A DNA stretch of 64,000 nt, from assembly GCF_006540305.1 (NCBI RefSeq), contig NZ_BJOR01000001.1, forward strand, positions 5,022,001-5,086,000, written 5' to 3'. Position numbers and translations under genes: made by a program. This stretch comes from Streptomyces sp. 6-11-2. GTDB taxonomy: Bacteria; Actinomycetota; Actinomycetes; Streptomycetales; Streptomycetaceae. Positions 52,361 through 61,519 of the stretch are shown one piece after another. Below the pieces are notes generated by a model. The model saw nothing but the letters and a program-made list of their open reading frames with translations, was not told where the DNA came from and made no database searches. Numbering within the stretch: the first letter of the stretch is position 1; every line of letters starts with the position of its first letter.

Positions 52361-53119
52361 TCAGCCCCGCCCCACGTACGGCATCGTCGTCGCCAGCACC
52401 GTCGCGAACTGCACGTTCGCCTCCAACGGCAGCTCGGCCATGTGCCGCACGGTGCGCGCCACGTCGGCGACGTCCATCACCGGTTCCGGGACCACCTCCC
52501 CGTTGGCCTGGAGGGCGCCCGACTCCATCCGGGCCGTCATGTCGGTGGCCGCGTTGCCGATGTCGATCTGCCCGACCGCGATCCGGTACGGCCGCCCGTC
52601 CAGGGAGAGCGCCTTGGTCAGGCCGGTCAGGGCGTGCTTGGTGGCGGTGTAGGGCGCCGAGTGGGGCCGGGGCGTGTGCGCCGAGATCGAGCCGTTGTTG
52701 ATGATCCGGCCGCCCTGCGGGTCCTGCTCCTTCATCTGCCGGTATGCCGCCTGCGCGCACAGGAAGGCCCCGTTGAGGTTGGTGTCCACCACGTGCCGCC
52801 ACGCCTCGTAGGACAGGTCCTCCACCGGCACGCCGCCCGGCCCGAACGTGCCCGCGTTGTTGAACAGCAGGTCGACGCGCCCGAACCGCTCGACGGCGGC
52901 GGCGAACAGCGCGGCCACGTCCTTGGGCCGGGCCACGTCGGTGCGTACGGCGAGGGAGGCGGTCTCCGGGGCGAGCGCCGCCGTCTCCTCCAGCGTCTCG
53001 GGGCGCCGCCCCGCCAGGGCCACGGACCAGCCCGCGCGCAGCAGTTCCACGGCGACGGCCCGCCCGATGCCCGAGCCGGCGCCGGTCACCACGGCGATCT
53101 TCGATTGCCTGTCGGTCAT
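52361..53119 (-). CDS. Short-chain dehydrogenase/reductase
   Basis: 252 residues. The cofactor motif TGAGSGIG (12-19), the structural motif NNAG, the catalytic Ser in NNGSISAHT, and YTATK (Tyr-x-x-x-Lys) are all present, which defines a classical SDR. An Arg after the second strand (LAGRRPE) suggests NADP(H). The C-terminus [20 protein letters not shown] fits the SDR group close to 3-oxoacyl-ACP reductase or sorbitol-type enzymes. The substrate is unknown. It is 79 bp from the Gfo/Idh/MocA gene in the same direction. Confidence 0.88.
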   Translation of the reverse strand: MTDRQSKIAVVTGAGSGIGRAVAVELLRAGWSVALAGRRPETLEETAALAPETASLAVRTDVARPKDVAALFAAAVERFGRVDLLFNNAGTFGPGGVPVEDLSYEAWRHVVDTNLNGAFLCAQAAYRQMKEQDPQGGRIINNGSISAHTPRPHSAPYTATKHALTGLTKALSLDGRPYRIAVGQIDIGNAATDMTARMESGALQANGEVVPEPVMDVADVARTVRHMAELPLEANVQFATVLATTMPYVGRG

Positions 53120-53198
53120 GGCACCGGAGCGTACGAGGGCGGTCCGTCACGCGGAATCCACTGTCCGCCATACGGATGCCCGCCCCGTGCCGCGGGGC

Positions 53199-54257
53199 TC
53201 AGGCGAGCGCGGGCTCCCGGTCCTGACCGGCCTCCGGTCCGCCCGCCTCCCCCGGATACCGCACGCCGATCCGCTCCCGCACCGCGTCCAGCGTCCGCAT
53301 CACCGCCAGAGTGCCCTCCAGTGGTACGAGCGGCGACTCCGTCTCGCCGGCGCGCAGGGCCCGCATTACCTCCAGCGCCTCGTGCCGCAGACTGGTGCGC
53401 GGACCGTCGGCCGGGTCCGCGGTGAACTCCTCCGGCTCACGCCCGTGCCGGCGCAGCACGAATCGCTCCGGGTGGAAGAAGCCGGAGGGCACGTCGATCC
53501 GGCCCTTGGAGCCGGTGACCGAGGCGCAGGTCGCCGTGGAGCCCGTGATGGAGCAGTGCAACTGGGCCAGCGCGCCGCCGTCCCAGGAGAGCAGCGCGCC
53601 GGTCTGGAGGTCGACGCCCTCCGCGGAGAGCACCGCCCTGGCCGTCACGTCCGACGGCTCGCCGAGCAGCAGTTGCGCGAACGACACCGGGTACACGCCG
53701 AGGTCGAGCAGCGCGCCGCCGCCGAGGTGCGGGTCGCGCAGCCGGTGCGAGGGCGGGAAGGGGCCGGCGAGCCCGAAGTCAGCTTGAACGGTGCGTACTT
53801 CGCCGATCGCGCCGTCCTCGACCAGTGCCTTCAGACGCCGTACCAGTGGATTGCAGTACATCCACATGGCCTCCATCAGGAAGCGGTCGTGCTCCCGGGC
53901 GAGCGCGACGAGTTCCCGGGCCTGCCGCAGGTTCAGCGTGAACGGCTTCTCGCACAGCACGTTCCGCCCGGCCTCCAGGCACAGGCCGGCGGCCGCCCGG
54001 TGGGCCGCGTGCGGGGAGGCGATGTAGACGACGTCGACGTCCGGGTCGTGGGCGAGCGCCTCCCAGTCGCCGTAGGCCCGCGGGATCCCGAACCGTTCCG
54101 CGAACGCCCTCGCCGGCTCCTCGGCGCGCGAGGCCACCGCCACGACCTCGGCGTCCGGCAGGTCCACCAGGTCCGCGGTGAACGCGGCCGCCATCTGGCC
54201 GGTCGCCAGAATCCCCCAGCGCACCGTCTGTCCCGCCACCCCGGACACTTCCGACAT
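53199..54257 (-). CDS. Gfo/Idh/MocA-family oxidoreductase
   Basis: 352 residues from ATG 54257; GTG four codons upstream is possible. The dinucleotide-binding start is WGILATGQMAAAFTADLVD, followed by VVAVASRAEEPARAFAERFG and the family motif EKPFTLNLRQARELV with the conserved Lys. The C-terminal domain has GGGALLDLGVYPVSFAQLL, with the catalytic-type Asp and Tyr. Such enzymes oxidise or reduce sugars, inositols or dihydrodiols. The upstream 54280-54400 region holds short GC-rich imperfect repeats. Confidence 0.87.
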   Translation of the reverse strand: MSEVSGVAGQTVRWGILATGQMAAAFTADLVDLPDAEVVAVASRAEEPARAFAERFGIPRAYGDWEALAHDPDVDVVYIASPHAAHRAAAGLCLEAGRNVLCEKPFTLNLRQARELVALAREHDRFLMEAMWMYCNPLVRRLKALVEDGAIGEVRTVQADFGLAGPFPPSHRLRDPHLGGGALLDLGVYPVSFAQLLLGEPSDVTARAVLSAEGVDLQTGALLSWDGGALAQLHCSITGSTATCASVTGSKGRIDVPSGFFHPERFVLRRHGREPEEFTADPADGPRTSLRHEALEVMRALRAGETESPLVPLEGTLAVMRTLDAVRERIGVRYPGEAGGPEAGQDREPALA

Positions 54258-54407
54258 CCCGGACCCCACCCTCGCTCGCGCGTTCCTCGGCTCGGTGTAC
54301 GAGCTGAGAGCATAGGCGGCGGATCAGACGGAGAGGGCCGGAGAAGGCCGAAGACGGCCGGGGAAGGTCGAAGACGGCCGGTGAGGGCCGGAGTGGGAGG
54401 GGCACAC

Positions 54408-55715
54408 ATGTCGGAGGGTGGGGCGCCGGCGCCGCACGCGCCGCGGACGGCCGTACCGGAGCGAGGACTCGCCGGACCACCGGCGCGCGCGGCCCGCCGT
54501 GCCGGGCTGCTGGTGACCCTGATCCTCGGCGGGCTGACCGCGACGCCTCCGCTCGCGATGGACATGTACCTCCCGTCGCTGCCGGAGGTCACCCGGTCCC
54601 TGCACGCCCCGGCCGCGACCGTCCAGCTCACGCTGACCGCCTGCCTGGCCGGCATGGCGCTCGGGCAGATCGTGGTCGGCCCGATGAGCGACCGGTGGGG
54701 GCGCCGCCGCCCGCTGCTGGCCGGGCTGGCCGTCTACGTCCTCGCCACCGCGCTGTGCGCGCTCGCCCCGAACGTCGAGACGCTGGTCGCCTTCCGGCTG
54801 GCCCAGGGCCTGTCGGGCGCGGCCGGCATCGTGATCGCCCGCGCGGTCGTCCGGGACCTGTACGACGGCGTGGCCATGGCCCGCTTCTTCTCCACCCTGA
54901 TGCTGATCTCCGGGGTCGCCCCGATCGTGGCGCCGCTGATCGGCGGGCAGATCCTGCGGGTGACGGACTGGCGGGGCGTGTTCGTCGTCCTCACGGTGGT
55001 CGGGGCGCTGCTGGCCGTGGTCGTCTGGACCCGGCTGCCGGAGACCCTGCCGCCCGCCCGGCGGCACGGCGGCGGGGTGGGCGAGACGCTGGGTTCGATG
55101 CGCCGGCTGCTCGCCGACCGCGCCTTCACCGGGTACCTGCTCGCGGGCGGCTTCGCCTTCGCCGCGCTGTTCGCGTACATAGCGGCCTCGCCGTTCGTGA
55201 TCCAGGAGATCTACGGCGCCTCCCCGCAGACGTACAGCCTGCTGTTCGGGCTCAACTCGGTCGGGCTGGTCGTCGTGGGCCAGATCAACGGCCGGGTGCT
55301 GGTCGGCCGGGTCCGCCTGGACCGGGTGCTGGCCGTCGGCCTCGCCGTGGTCATCCTGGCCGCGACCGGCCTGCTGCTGATGGCCGCGGGAGTCTTCGGG
55401 GACGTGGGCCTGGTGCCCGTGGCCGCCGCGCTGTTCGTGCTCATGTCCGCGATGGGCATCACCCTGCCCAACACCCAGGCGCTCGCCCTGATGCGCACCC
55501 GGCAGCACGCCGGCTCCGCGTCCGCCCTGCTCGGCACGTCGTCCTTCCTCATCGGCGCGGTCGCCTCCCCGCTGGTCGGGATCGCCGGGGAGCACACCGC
55601 CGTGCCCATGGCGCTGGTCCAACTGGCGGCCGCACTGGTGGCGCTGGTCTGCTTCATGGGAATGTGCCGTCCCTGGAGGCCACGTGCGGCCGGGAGCCCG
55701 GGGGAGGAGAGCTGA
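54408..55715 (+). CDS. Bcr/CflA-type MFS drug exporter
   Basis: 435 residues, ATG 54408 with GGGAGGGG. Twelve membrane helices are visible. The Bcr/CflA hallmarks are present: LAMDMYLPSLPEVTRSL in the first periplasmic loop, GPMSDRWGRRRPLLAG in the 2-3 loop and RAVVRDLYDG near helix 5. This group exports bicyclomycin, chloramphenicol and similar drugs with proton antiport. The stop TGA overlaps the probable CTG start of the serine hydrolase, so the two are translationally coupled. Confidence 0.92.
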   Translation: MSEGGAPAPHAPRTAVPERGLAGPPARAARRAGLLVTLILGGLTATPPLAMDMYLPSLPEVTRSLHAPAATVQLTLTACLAGMALGQIVVGPMSDRWGRRRPLLAGLAVYVLATALCALAPNVETLVAFRLAQGLSGAAGIVIARAVVRDLYDGVAMARFFSTLMLISGVAPIVAPLIGGQILRVTDWRGVFVVLTVVGALLAVVVWTRLPETLPPARRHGGGVGETLGSMRRLLADRAFTGYLLAGGFAFAALFAYIAASPFVIQEIYGASPQTYSLLFGLNSVGLVVVGQINGRVLVGRVRLDRVLAVGLAVVILAATGLLLMAAGVFGDVGLVPVAAALFVLMSAMGITLPNTQALALMRTRQHAGSASALLGTSSFLIGAVASPLVGIAGEHTAVPMALVQLAAALVALVCFMGMCRPWRPRAAGSPGEES

Positions 55716-56851
55716 GCGCACCGAGACTGCGTGGGGACACACCGGAGAAGGCCGGACTGGACCCCGCCGAGCTGCGTCACCTCGTCCGTGAGGTCCACGA
55801 CCTCACCATTGGGGAGCACCCCTGGGCGGCGGGCGCCGTCGTCATCGCCGGGCGTGGTCCGGTGGTCGCCGTCGCCGAGGCGGCGGGCTGGGCGGTGCGG
55901 TACGCGTCCTACGACCCCGCCACCGACCGGGGGGTCGAACTTCCGCCCGCCCAGCGGGTGCCGATGACCCTGGACACGCCGTTCGACCTGGCCTCGCTCA
56001 CCAAGCTGTTCACCGCGGTCGCCGCCGTGCAGCAGATCGAGCGGGGCACGCTGGGCATCGACGCGCGGGTAGGGGCGTACCTGCCGGAGTTCCAGGCGGC
56101 CGCCGCGCACGGCGTCACCGTACGGCAGCTGCTCACCCACACCTCCGGGCTGCGCCCCGAACTCCCGCTGTACGACTGCCCCGACGCCGCCTCCCGGTCG
56201 GCGATGCTGCGCGCGGAGGCCCCGGTGGGCGAACCCGGCACCTACACCTACTCGGACCTCAACCCGCTGCTGCTCCAGCGCGTCCTGGAGCGGATCACCG
56301 GCCGCCCCCTGGACGTTCTGGTCCGCGACGGGATCACCCGCCCGCTGGGCATGGCGTCGACCCGCTTCGGCCCGTGCCCCGGCGCGGCGGCGACCGAGGA
56401 CCAGCGGCGGCCGTGGGCCAAGGCGGACCGGGGGATGCTGCGCGGGGAGGTCCACGACGAGAACGCCTGGGCGCTGGGCGGTGTGGCCGGGCACGCGGGC
56501 CTGTTCTCGACGGCCCCCGACCTCGCGGTCTTCTGCCGCGCGCTCCTCTCGGGCGGCTCCTACGGCCCCGCCCGGATCCTCGGCCCCGACTTCGTCGAGC
56601 TGCTGCTCGCCCCGCCGGGCCTGGGATTCGCCGTGGACCAGCCGTGGTTCATGGGTGAACTGGCGGGCGGCGGCGCGGCGGGCCACACGGGCTTCACCGG
56701 CACGTCCCTGGTCCTCGACCCGGCCACGGACACCTTCCTGGTCCTCCTGGCCAACACGGTCCACCCCCGCCGCCGCCCACCGACAAGCGCCCCGCGCACG
56801 GCAGCCGCAACCCGCCTGGCACGAGCGGTACGAGCAGCCCGCCGGGCCTGA
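55712..56851 (+). CDS. Serine hydrolase, beta-lactamase/PBP4* family; probable CTG start
   Basis: 379 residues from CTG 55712, which overlaps the exporter stop as CTGA and lies just after GGGGGAGGAGAG; no ATG, GTG or TTG is suitably placed. The active-site Ser-x-x-Lys is in FDLASLTKLFTA, the Tyr-x-Asn analogue is YSDLNPL, and HTGFTG replaces KTG. LLTHTSGLRPELPLYD is also typical of class C beta-lactamase-like esterases. No signal peptide is seen, so it is probably cytoplasmic. Coupling with the exporter hints at detoxification of an exported compound, which is inference. Confidence 0.88.
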   Translation: MSAPRLRGDTPEKAGLDPAELRHLVREVHDLTIGEHPWAAGAVVIAGRGPVVAVAEAAGWAVRYASYDPATDRGVELPPAQRVPMTLDTPFDLASLTKLFTAVAAVQQIERGTLGIDARVGAYLPEFQAAAAHGVTVRQLLTHTSGLRPELPLYDCPDAASRSAMLRAEAPVGEPGTYTYSDLNPLLLQRVLERITGRPLDVLVRDGITRPLGMASTRFGPCPGAAATEDQRRPWAKADRGMLRGEVHDENAWALGGVAGHAGLFSTAPDLAVFCRALLSGGSYGPARILGPDFVELLLAPPGLGFAVDQPWFMGELAGGGAAGHTGFTGTSLVLDPATDTFLVLLANTVHPRRRPPTSAPRTAAATRLARAVRAARRA

Positions 56852-56874
56852 GGGGCGTGGGCGGTCCGGGTGGT

Positions 56875-57006
56875 ATGCCAGGCCTGGGAGGCGCGGGCGG
56901 TCCAGGCGGCCCGCCGAAGCTGAGAGGTGCGGCCGGACCACGGGAGCTGGGGGGCTCGGGCGGTCCGGGGGGCTCGGGGGAGCTGAGAGAATCGGACGGT
57001 GAATGA
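56875..57006 (+). CDS. Possible Gly/Pro-rich 43-residue ORF
   Basis: ATG 56875 to TGA 57006 reads MPGLGGAGGPGGPPKLRG and GGSGGPGGSGELRESDGE, collagen-like in composition. No ribosome site precedes it, and it overlaps the start of the next gene. It arises from short GGGCGGTCC repeats and may be chance. Confidence 0.2.
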   Translation: MPGLGGAGGPGGPPKLRGAAGPRELGGSGGPGGSGELRESDGE

Positions 57007-57994
57007 CGTCGTACCCCCGTCGGAGACCCTCCGTGCCGCGCTCTCCGGGCTGCTCGACGGGCTGCCGCCCCGGCAGGCCGCGGGTGCCGTGGAGCGGCTG
57101 ATCGCCAACTACCGGGGAAGCACCCCCACCGACGCGCCGATCCTGCGCGACCGCGCGGACGTGGTCGCCTACGCCGCCTACCGGATGCCGGCCACCTTCG
57201 AGGCGGTCCGCTCGGCGCTGGAGGCGTTCGCGGAGGCCGCGCCCGAGTGGACGCCCGCCAGTCACACCGACGTCGGCGGCGGGACCGGCGCCGCCGCCTG
57301 GGCCGTCGGCGCCACCTGGGACGGCATCCGGCCGGTGACCGTGCTCGACTGGGCCGAGCCGGCGCTCGCCCTCGGCCGGGAGATCGCCGAGGCCGACCCG
57401 GCCCTGCGGGACGCCCGCTGGCAGCGCGCCCGGATCGGCGCGGCGCTCACCCTCGACGACACCGACCTCGTCACCGTCTCCTACGTCCTGGGCGAGCTGA
57501 CCGAGGCCGACCGCGCGGCCGTCGTGGCCGCCGCCGCGGCCGCCGCCCGCGCCGTCGTGGTCGTCGAACCCGGCACACCCGACGGCTACGCCCGCGTCAT
57601 CGAGGCCCGGGACCGGCTGATCGAGGCCGGTTTCCAGGTCGCCGCGCCCTGCCCGCACAGTGCCGCCTGCCCGATCGTGCCCGGCACGGACTGGTGCCAC
57701 TTCTCGGCCCGGGTCAGCCGGTCCTCCCTGCACCGGCAGGTCAAGGGCGGCTCCCTCGCGTACGAGGACGAGAAGTTCAGCTACGTCGCCGCCACCCGCT
57801 TCCCGGTCGCCCCGGCCCCCGCGCGCGTCGTCCGCCGCCCTCAGATCCGCAAGGGCCAGGTCCTGCTGAACCTCTGCACGCCCGACGAGGGCCTGCGACG
57901 CGAGACGGTCACCAAACGCCACGGCGACCTGTACAAGGCGGCCCGCGACACCAACTGGGGCGACCCCTGGCCGCCTCCCGACACGACGCGCTAG
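56999..57994 (+). CDS. Rsm22-like small-subunit ribosomal methyltransferase-family protein
   Basis: 331 residues, GTG 56999. The class I SAM site is HTDVGGGTGAAAWAVGATWD, followed by VTVLDWAEPALALG. The Rsm22 cysteine signature CPHSAACPIVPGTDWCHFSA is complete; in mitochondria it binds an iron-sulfur cluster. YDEKFSY-type and RPQIRKGQVLLNLCTPDEG motifs follow. The mitochondrial protein is needed for ribosome assembly; the bacterial role is inferred to be similar. The start codon sits in a GC repeat stretch with GGAGCTGAGAG a short way upstream. Confidence 0.88.
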   Translation: MNDVVPPSETLRAALSGLLDGLPPRQAAGAVERLIANYRGSTPTDAPILRDRADVVAYAAYRMPATFEAVRSALEAFAEAAPEWTPASHTDVGGGTGAAAWAVGATWDGIRPVTVLDWAEPALALGREIAEADPALRDARWQRARIGAALTLDDTDLVTVSYVLGELTEADRAAVVAAAAAAARAVVVVEPGTPDGYARVIEARDRLIEAGFQVAAPCPHSAACPIVPGTDWCHFSARVSRSSLHRQVKGGSLAYEDEKFSYVAATRFPVAPAPARVVRRPQIRKGQVLLNLCTPDEGLRRETVTKRHGDLYKAARDTNWGDPWPPPDTTR

Positions 57995-58063
57995 CAACCG
58001 CCCCCGCACCGTCCGGGAGGAGTGGCGAGACGCACCGTCTCACGCCCCTGCTACCGTCGGCGC

Positions 58064-58693
58064 ATGCCCGACAAGCCCGCCCCCGACGCCAGCCGCCGCA
58101 GTGAGAAGTCCCGCCGCGCGATCTACGCCGCCGCCCTCGCGCTCGTCGCGGAGACCGGGTACCCGAAGACCACGATCGAGTCGATCGCCGCGCGGGCCGG
58201 AGTGGGCAAGCAGACGATCTACCGCTGGTGGCCCTCGAAGGCGGACGTGCTCATGGAGGCGTTCCTCGACCTCGGCGAGCAGGCGGCGGCCCGGCAGGGG
58301 GACGCGCGAGAGGACGGGCAGCCGGACGGGATCCCCGACACCGGCGACCTCGCCGCCGACCTCAAGGCCGTCCTGCGCGCCACCGTCGACGAGCTGTTCG
58401 ACCCGGCGTTCGAGGCGCCCGCCCGGGCCCTGGCCGCCGAGGGCGTGGTGAACGAGCAGCTCGGCCGCGAGTTCGTGGCCAAGCTGCTCCAGCCGCAACT
58501 GGAGCTGTACGTCCGCAGGCTGCGCTCGGCCCAGGACGCCGGCGCCGTACGCCCCGGCGTCGACCCGCGCATCGCCCTGGAGCTCTTCGTCTCCCCGCTC
58601 GCCCAGCGCTGGCTCCAGCGCACCGCGCCGATCTCCTACGAGTACACCGACACCCTCGTCGACTACGCCCTGTACGGGCTCGCACCGCGCTGA
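58064..58693 (+). CDS. TetR-family transcriptional regulator
   Basis: 209 residues from ATG 58064. TACCGT at 58051-58056 is 7 nt upstream, so a leaderless start is likely; GTG 58022 lies too close to GGAGG to use it well. The HTH is TTIESIAARAGVGKQTIYRW (about 38-57), followed by WPSKADVLMEAFLDLGE, the common TetR form. The C-terminal TetR_C part contains ELFVSPLAQRWLQRTAPISYEY. Ligand and targets are unknown; no divergent partner gene adjoins it. Confidence 0.88.
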   Translation: MPDKPAPDASRRSEKSRRAIYAAALALVAETGYPKTTIESIAARAGVGKQTIYRWWPSKADVLMEAFLDLGEQAAARQGDAREDGQPDGIPDTGDLAADLKAVLRATVDELFDPAFEAPARALAAEGVVNEQLGREFVAKLLQPQLELYVRRLRSAQDAGAVRPGVDPRIALELFVSPLAQRWLQRTAPISYEYTDTLVDYALYGLAPR

Positions 58694-58814
58694 GCGCCGC
58701 CTCGGCCACTCCGGAGGCGGGCGCGGCCACCCCGGTTGCGGGCTCCGGCCCCCCGAGGCGGAGGATGGTGGGACCATGGGGCATGCTGTCCACACCAGCG
58801 AGGTCAGGGGATAG

Positions 58815-59552
58815 ATGAGCGCGGAGTTCGGCGACCGCACCGGCCGGCAGGGCAAACTCACCAGGTGGTTGCGGGGACGCCGCCCCAAGGAGACGGCCGG
58901 CGACGGCGGTCGTGAGGACCTGCTGCTCGCCGCCGCCACCGCGGGACTTCCCCTCGCGCCCGCCGCGCACCCGGCCACCGCGTATGGCTGCTCCTGTGAC
59001 CGCGTCGGCTGCCCCACGCCCGCCCGCCACCCGGTGTCCTTCGCCTGGCAGACGCAGTCGACCACCGACCGCGCCCAGATCGAGCGCTGGGCCCGGCACC
59101 AGCCGCAGGCCAACTTCATCACCGCGACCGGAATGGTGCACGACGTCCTCGACGTGCCCCTGGAGGCCGGCCGCGAGGCCCTGGAGCGGCTGCTCGCCGA
59201 GGGCGTCGAGGTGGGTCCGGTCACCGAGAGCGACGACGGTCGCATGCTGTTCTTCACCCTCACCCGCGGCACGCCCGAGGACGAGGACGAGTGGTGGCCC
59301 TGCGAGCTGGACTGCCATCCGGAGACCATGGACGAGCACCCGGGCCTGCGCTGGCACTGCCGCGGCTCCTACGTCCTGGTACCGCCGGCCCGCCTGCCCG
59401 GCGACGACGACCAGCAGGTGCGCTGGCTGCGCGGCCCCGAGCACGCCCTCCCGGACCCGCTGAGCCTCCTGGAACCCCTCACCGACGCCTGCGCCCGCCA
59501 CGCCGCCCAGGCACCGGACCCCCACTCCACGACCTGGCCCCTGCACCACTGA
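58815..59552 (+). CDS. Bifunctional DNA primase/polymerase-like (Prim-Pol) protein
   Basis: 245 residues, ATG 58815. The Prim-Pol N-terminal pattern is present: AAATAGLPLAPAAHPATAYG, then CSCDRVGCPTPARHPV, a Cys/His cluster typical of this group, WARHQPQANFITATG, and LRWHCRGSYVLVPPARLPG, where the family has a conserved His-Gly-Ser. The Asp-x-Asp catalytic pair of active Prim-Pols (usually VVDID) reads VLDVPLEAG, with only one acid, so catalysis is uncertain. In Streptomyces chromosomes such lone proteins are common. Its exact function is unknown. Confidence 0.75.
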   Translation: MSAEFGDRTGRQGKLTRWLRGRRPKETAGDGGREDLLLAAATAGLPLAPAAHPATAYGCSCDRVGCPTPARHPVSFAWQTQSTTDRAQIERWARHQPQANFITATGMVHDVLDVPLEAGREALERLLAEGVEVGPVTESDDGRMLFFTLTRGTPEDEDEWWPCELDCHPETMDEHPGLRWHCRGSYVLVPPARLPGDDDQQVRWLRGPEHALPDPLSLLEPLTDACARHAAQAPDPHSTTWPLHH

Positions 59553-59682
59553 GTCCCCGGCACCGCTGAACTCCCGGGCACCACCGAAGCCCCGGGCACC
59601 ACCGAACCCCCGGCGGCGGAACCCCGTGGCCCGGGGACCCCGTTCCGGACACGGTGTGCGCGGTCCGTGCGGGTCCCGGACC

Positions 59683-60684
59683 CTACTCGCCCTGGGCCGA
59701 GGTGAGGCCCTGGACGCGGGCCAGTATGGACACCCGCTGTCCGGCCGCGCCCCTCGGCGGATCGAGGGCCACCTCGTTGGAGACGAACTCCATCGTCAGG
59801 GACTGCTTGACCTCGCCCGTGGTGAGGGCCTGGACGTCCTTGTTGGGGGTGGGGACGGAAGCCCCCTGCGCGGCGGTCTGCTTCTCGTAGTGGCGGGTGG
59901 TGAAGAACACCAGCGCGCCGCCGTCCGCGGTGCGCAGCGCCAGAGGGGCGTAGGCGCCGTCCGTCAGGGGCTGGTCGATGTACTGCCGCGCCAGCCCCGG
60001 CCGGCTCGCGGCCCTGGTACGCAGCTTGCGCCAGCCGGTGGTGTGGGTGCCGTCGGCGAAGGCGTCCCCGCCGCTGCCCAGGGACGCCGCGTAGTCCTTG
60101 CTCAAGTCGCCGGGCGCGACCGCCAGTTCGGTGCTGCTCTCAGGCAGTGCCTCGGCCAGGCCGTCCGCGTCCTTCCGGAACTCCGGTACGTCGCCGGGGG
60201 ATGCCAGCGTCAGAAACGCCACCCGCCACTGCTCGGTGACGCCGTAGCGCAGGAACACCAGCAGCCACCGCTGGTCGCCGCCCTTGTTCCCCTTGGCGTC
60301 GGCGAGGAACCAGCGCGGCCAGCCCGCCTTCTTGGGGATCGTGAACTTCGCGTCCGTCAGCGTCAGCGGCGTGTGCGCGGAGTTGCCGCCCGGGTTGTTG
60401 GTGCGCCCCGCCTTCAGCCGCGCCCCGTCGATGGCGCCGAGCGCGCCGGTGACGAAGTCCGCGTCCAGGGTGCGGTCGTAGGCCTTGTCGGCCTTGTTGT
60501 AGGCGTCGGTGAACCGTGCCAGCGCCTTCGCGGCCTCCGCGGGGGTGGTGGCCGGGAGCACCTCACGCTCTCCGTGCACCACCACGCACCCGCTCGCCGT
60601 CAGTGTCAGCGCGGCCGCCGTGACCGCCGCCGTCGCCCAACGCTCAAGCCTGCGAAGCCTTTGAGGGTCGCGAACCCTGCTCAT
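59683..60684 (-). CDS. Lipoprotein of unknown function at the end of the efe operon
   Basis: 333 residues, ATG 60684, overlapping efeU by 41 nt. The signal peptide has a basic start, a hydrophobic core and the lipobox LTASGC, so Cys33 should be lipidated. The mature part is soluble with repeated hydrophobic strand patterns (RWLLVFLRYGVTEQWRVAFL; GALVFFTTRHYEKQTA). No domain is recognised. Overlap with efeU suggests a link to iron uptake, or only shared transcription. Confidence 0.75.
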   Translation of the reverse strand: MSRVRDPQRLRRLERWATAAVTAAALTLTASGCVVVHGEREVLPATTPAEAAKALARFTDAYNKADKAYDRTLDADFVTGALGAIDGARLKAGRTNNPGGNSAHTPLTLTDAKFTIPKKAGWPRWFLADAKGNKGGDQRWLLVFLRYGVTEQWRVAFLTLASPGDVPEFRKDADGLAEALPESSTELAVAPGDLSKDYAASLGSGGDAFADGTHTTGWRKLRTRAASRPGLARQYIDQPLTDGAYAPLALRTADGGALVFFTTRHYEKQTAAQGASVPTPNKDVQALTTGEVKQSLTMEFVSNEVALDPPRGAAGQRVSILARVQGLTSAQGE

Positions 60685-61516
60685 CAGCCACCGTCACCTT
60701 CCTCTTCCCGGAGGCGAACCCTACCGGGGCGAAGAAGACCGTGAGCGTCGGGACCAGGTACAGCAGCCACACCGTGACCTGGATGACCGTCGGGTCCGGC
60801 TGGAAGTTGAACACGCCCTTCAGCAGCGTGCCGTACCAGCTGTCCGGCGGGATGGTGCCGCTGATGTCGAAGGCGAGGTTGCCCAGCCCCGGCACCCAGG
60901 CGGCCTCCTGGAGGTCGTGGACGCCGTACGCCAGCACACCCGCCGCGACGACGACCAGCATGGCGCCGGTCCAGGTGAAGAACTTGGCGAGGTTGATCCG
61001 CAGCGCGCCCCGGTAGAACAGCCAGCCCAGGAGGACCGCTGTGGCCAGGCCGAGGGCGACCCCGATCAGTGGGCGCGGGGTGCCGTCGGAGGCCGCGTGG
61101 ACCGACGCCCACACGAACAGCGCCGTCTCCAGGCCCTCACGGCCCACGGCCAGGAACGCGGTGGCGACCAGCGCGCCCGTGCCCATCGCCAGCGCCTGGT
61201 CCAGCTTGCCGTGCAGCTCGGACTTCAGATGCCGGGCGGTGCGCCGCATCCAGAAGACCATCCAGGTCACCAAGGCGACGGCGAGGACCGACAGGCCACC
61301 GCCGAGTGCCTCCTTCGCCTCGAACGTCAGCTCCTGGGAGCCGAATTCGAGGACGCAGCCGAAGCCCATGGCGATGGCGACCGCGATGCCGATACCGGCC
61401 CAGACGGGCTTCAGGGCGTCCCTGCGGCCGGTCTTGACCAGATAGGCGATGAGGATGCACACGACGAGGCTGGCTTCCAGCCCCTCGCGCAGGCCGATCA
61501 GATAGTTGGAGAACAC
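60644..61516 (-). CDS. efeU: Iron permease EfeU (FTR1 family)
   Basis: 290 residues; GTG 61516 with GGAGG 9 nt upstream, just after the efeB stop. Seven membrane helices are visible. Two REGLE iron motifs are intact: LREGLEASLVV in helix 1 and VGREGLETALFVW in helix 4. EfeU moves ferric iron across the membrane after oxidation by partners, with EfeO as the binding lipoprotein and EfeB as the peroxidase. The gene is the third of efeOBU and overlaps the next lipoprotein gene. Confidence 0.93.
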   Translation of the reverse strand: MFSNYLIGLREGLEASLVVCILIAYLVKTGRRDALKPVWAGIGIAVAIAMGFGCVLEFGSQELTFEAKEALGGGLSVLAVALVTWMVFWMRRTARHLKSELHGKLDQALAMGTGALVATAFLAVGREGLETALFVWASVHAASDGTPRPLIGVALGLATAVLLGWLFYRGALRINLAKFFTWTGAMLVVVAAGVLAYGVHDLQEAAWVPGLGNLAFDISGTIPPDSWYGTLLKGVFNFQPDPTVIQVTVWLLYLVPTLTVFFAPVGFASGKRKVTVADEQGSRPSKASQA

Positions 61517-61519
61517 GGG

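Noticed and set aside
55211..58009. A 932-codon minus-strand frame over the hydrolase and Rsm22 genes
   Set aside because: It is a shadow frame; the plus-strand genes have intact motifs and ribosome sites.
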